A stretch of DNA of 38,233 nt from Vulcanimicrobiota bacterium. GTDB lineage: Bacteria > Vulcanimicrobiota > Vulcanimicrobiia > Vulcanimicrobiales > Vulcanimicrobiaceae. The position numbers and the translations under genes are program-made. The notes under the pieces were generated by a model. The model was not told the DNA's origin and ran no database searches. It saw only the letters and a list, made by a program, of their open reading frames with translations. Where the stretch lies: assembly GCA_003161555.1 (NCBI GenBank), contig PMOG01000037.1:1-38233 (forward strand). Direction: 5' to 3'. Shown in pieces: positions 35,717 through 38,233 of this stretch. Every line of letters starts with the position of its first letter. Position 1 is the first letter of the stretch.

Positions 35717-36052
35717 TCACTTCAGGCTGCCCGGTACAGATACCGGCACCAACAAGAAACCCACCAACCTGGGCTTGAACGTGAGCATCACCGCCAAACT
35801 GCATAGCGCCAGCGCGGCAGCTTTGCGCATGAGCACCATCGCGCCGGGGCGATCGCCGATTGCGAGATGCTTCATTGACCGCAGCAAGTGGAGCGCTGGG
35901 GCTTGAATTACTGTTGGTTCACGCAGCTGCGCGAGTGCAGCGTCGGTGAGGGAAGGGTCCCCGGCAAAATAGAGCTGGTGCGCCCACGACGCATAGTCCC
36001 TGGAGGTTTCCGGGATCGGGGCGGCTTCTCGTGCGACCATGTCACCTCGCAA
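35717..36052 (-). CDS. Hypothetical protein
   Basis: 111-aa ORF upstream of and co-directional with the C39 gene; one hydrophobic C-terminal segment; no family recognised. Confidence 0.35.
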   Translation of the reverse strand: MRGDMVAREAAPIPETSRDYASWAHQLYFAGDPSLTDAALAQLREPTVIQAPALHLLRSMKHLAIGDRPGAMVLMRKAAALALCSLAVMLTFKPRLVGFLLVPVSVPGSLK

Positions 36053-36200
36053 GGCGTCAGTGGGCGGTCGGTCGATGCTTCGTGTTCCTGAACCTGCCGG
36101 CCTGGTGTCGCATGCCGATCCACGCTACCAGCGCACATACTGTGCGGGAGGTGCGCGGCTAGTAGAATCCGACGCCGCTGCGTGGTACACTCGTACGTCT

Positions 36201-38233
<2,033 letters not shown>

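Overview
High-GC, densely packed window from what looks like a diderm bacterium; gene content suggests an under-sampled phylum, but taxonomy is inference only. The window is dominated by surface-glycan and outer-membrane biogenesis. (1) 315-4308 (+): GT2 glycosyltransferase, fatty-acyl-AMP-ligase-like enzyme, acyl carrier protein, WcbI-like protein. (2) 4329-19851 (-): one long co-directional run of deoB, sugar-phosphate transferase, MurJ-like flippase, O-antigen-ligase-like protein, two large multidomain glycosyltransferases, Wzm/Wzt-type ABC exporter, coiled-coil methyltransferase, Wzx-like flippase and a second methyltransferase. (3) 19911-27076 (+): a fully overlapping five-gene operon in which a two-gene module (LptD/OstA-like barrel plus a small exported protein with a CBM20/E-set-like domain) occurs twice in tandem, followed by an MFS-acyltransferase fusion resembling LplT-Aas. 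(4) 27082-32919: a putative lipoprotein and a secreted protein that share an almost gap-free ~90-aa domain with the C-terminus of a GT-C mannosyltransferase-like protein, plus a DPM1/GtrB-like GT2, hldD and a deoA-type phosphorylase. (5) ~33000-36100 (-): an AT-richer island with a stand-alone C39-like peptidase, a Yip1-like membrane protein split by a frameshift in a C6 run, and an ABC-2 transporter. (6) 36201-end (+): N-terminal part of mfd, running off the window and absent from the ORF track. The best candidates for something undescribed are the duplicated LptD-like/CBM-like module, the recurring ~90-aa domain and the C39/Yip1/ABC-2 island. All assignments come from reading motifs by eye; no database search was run.
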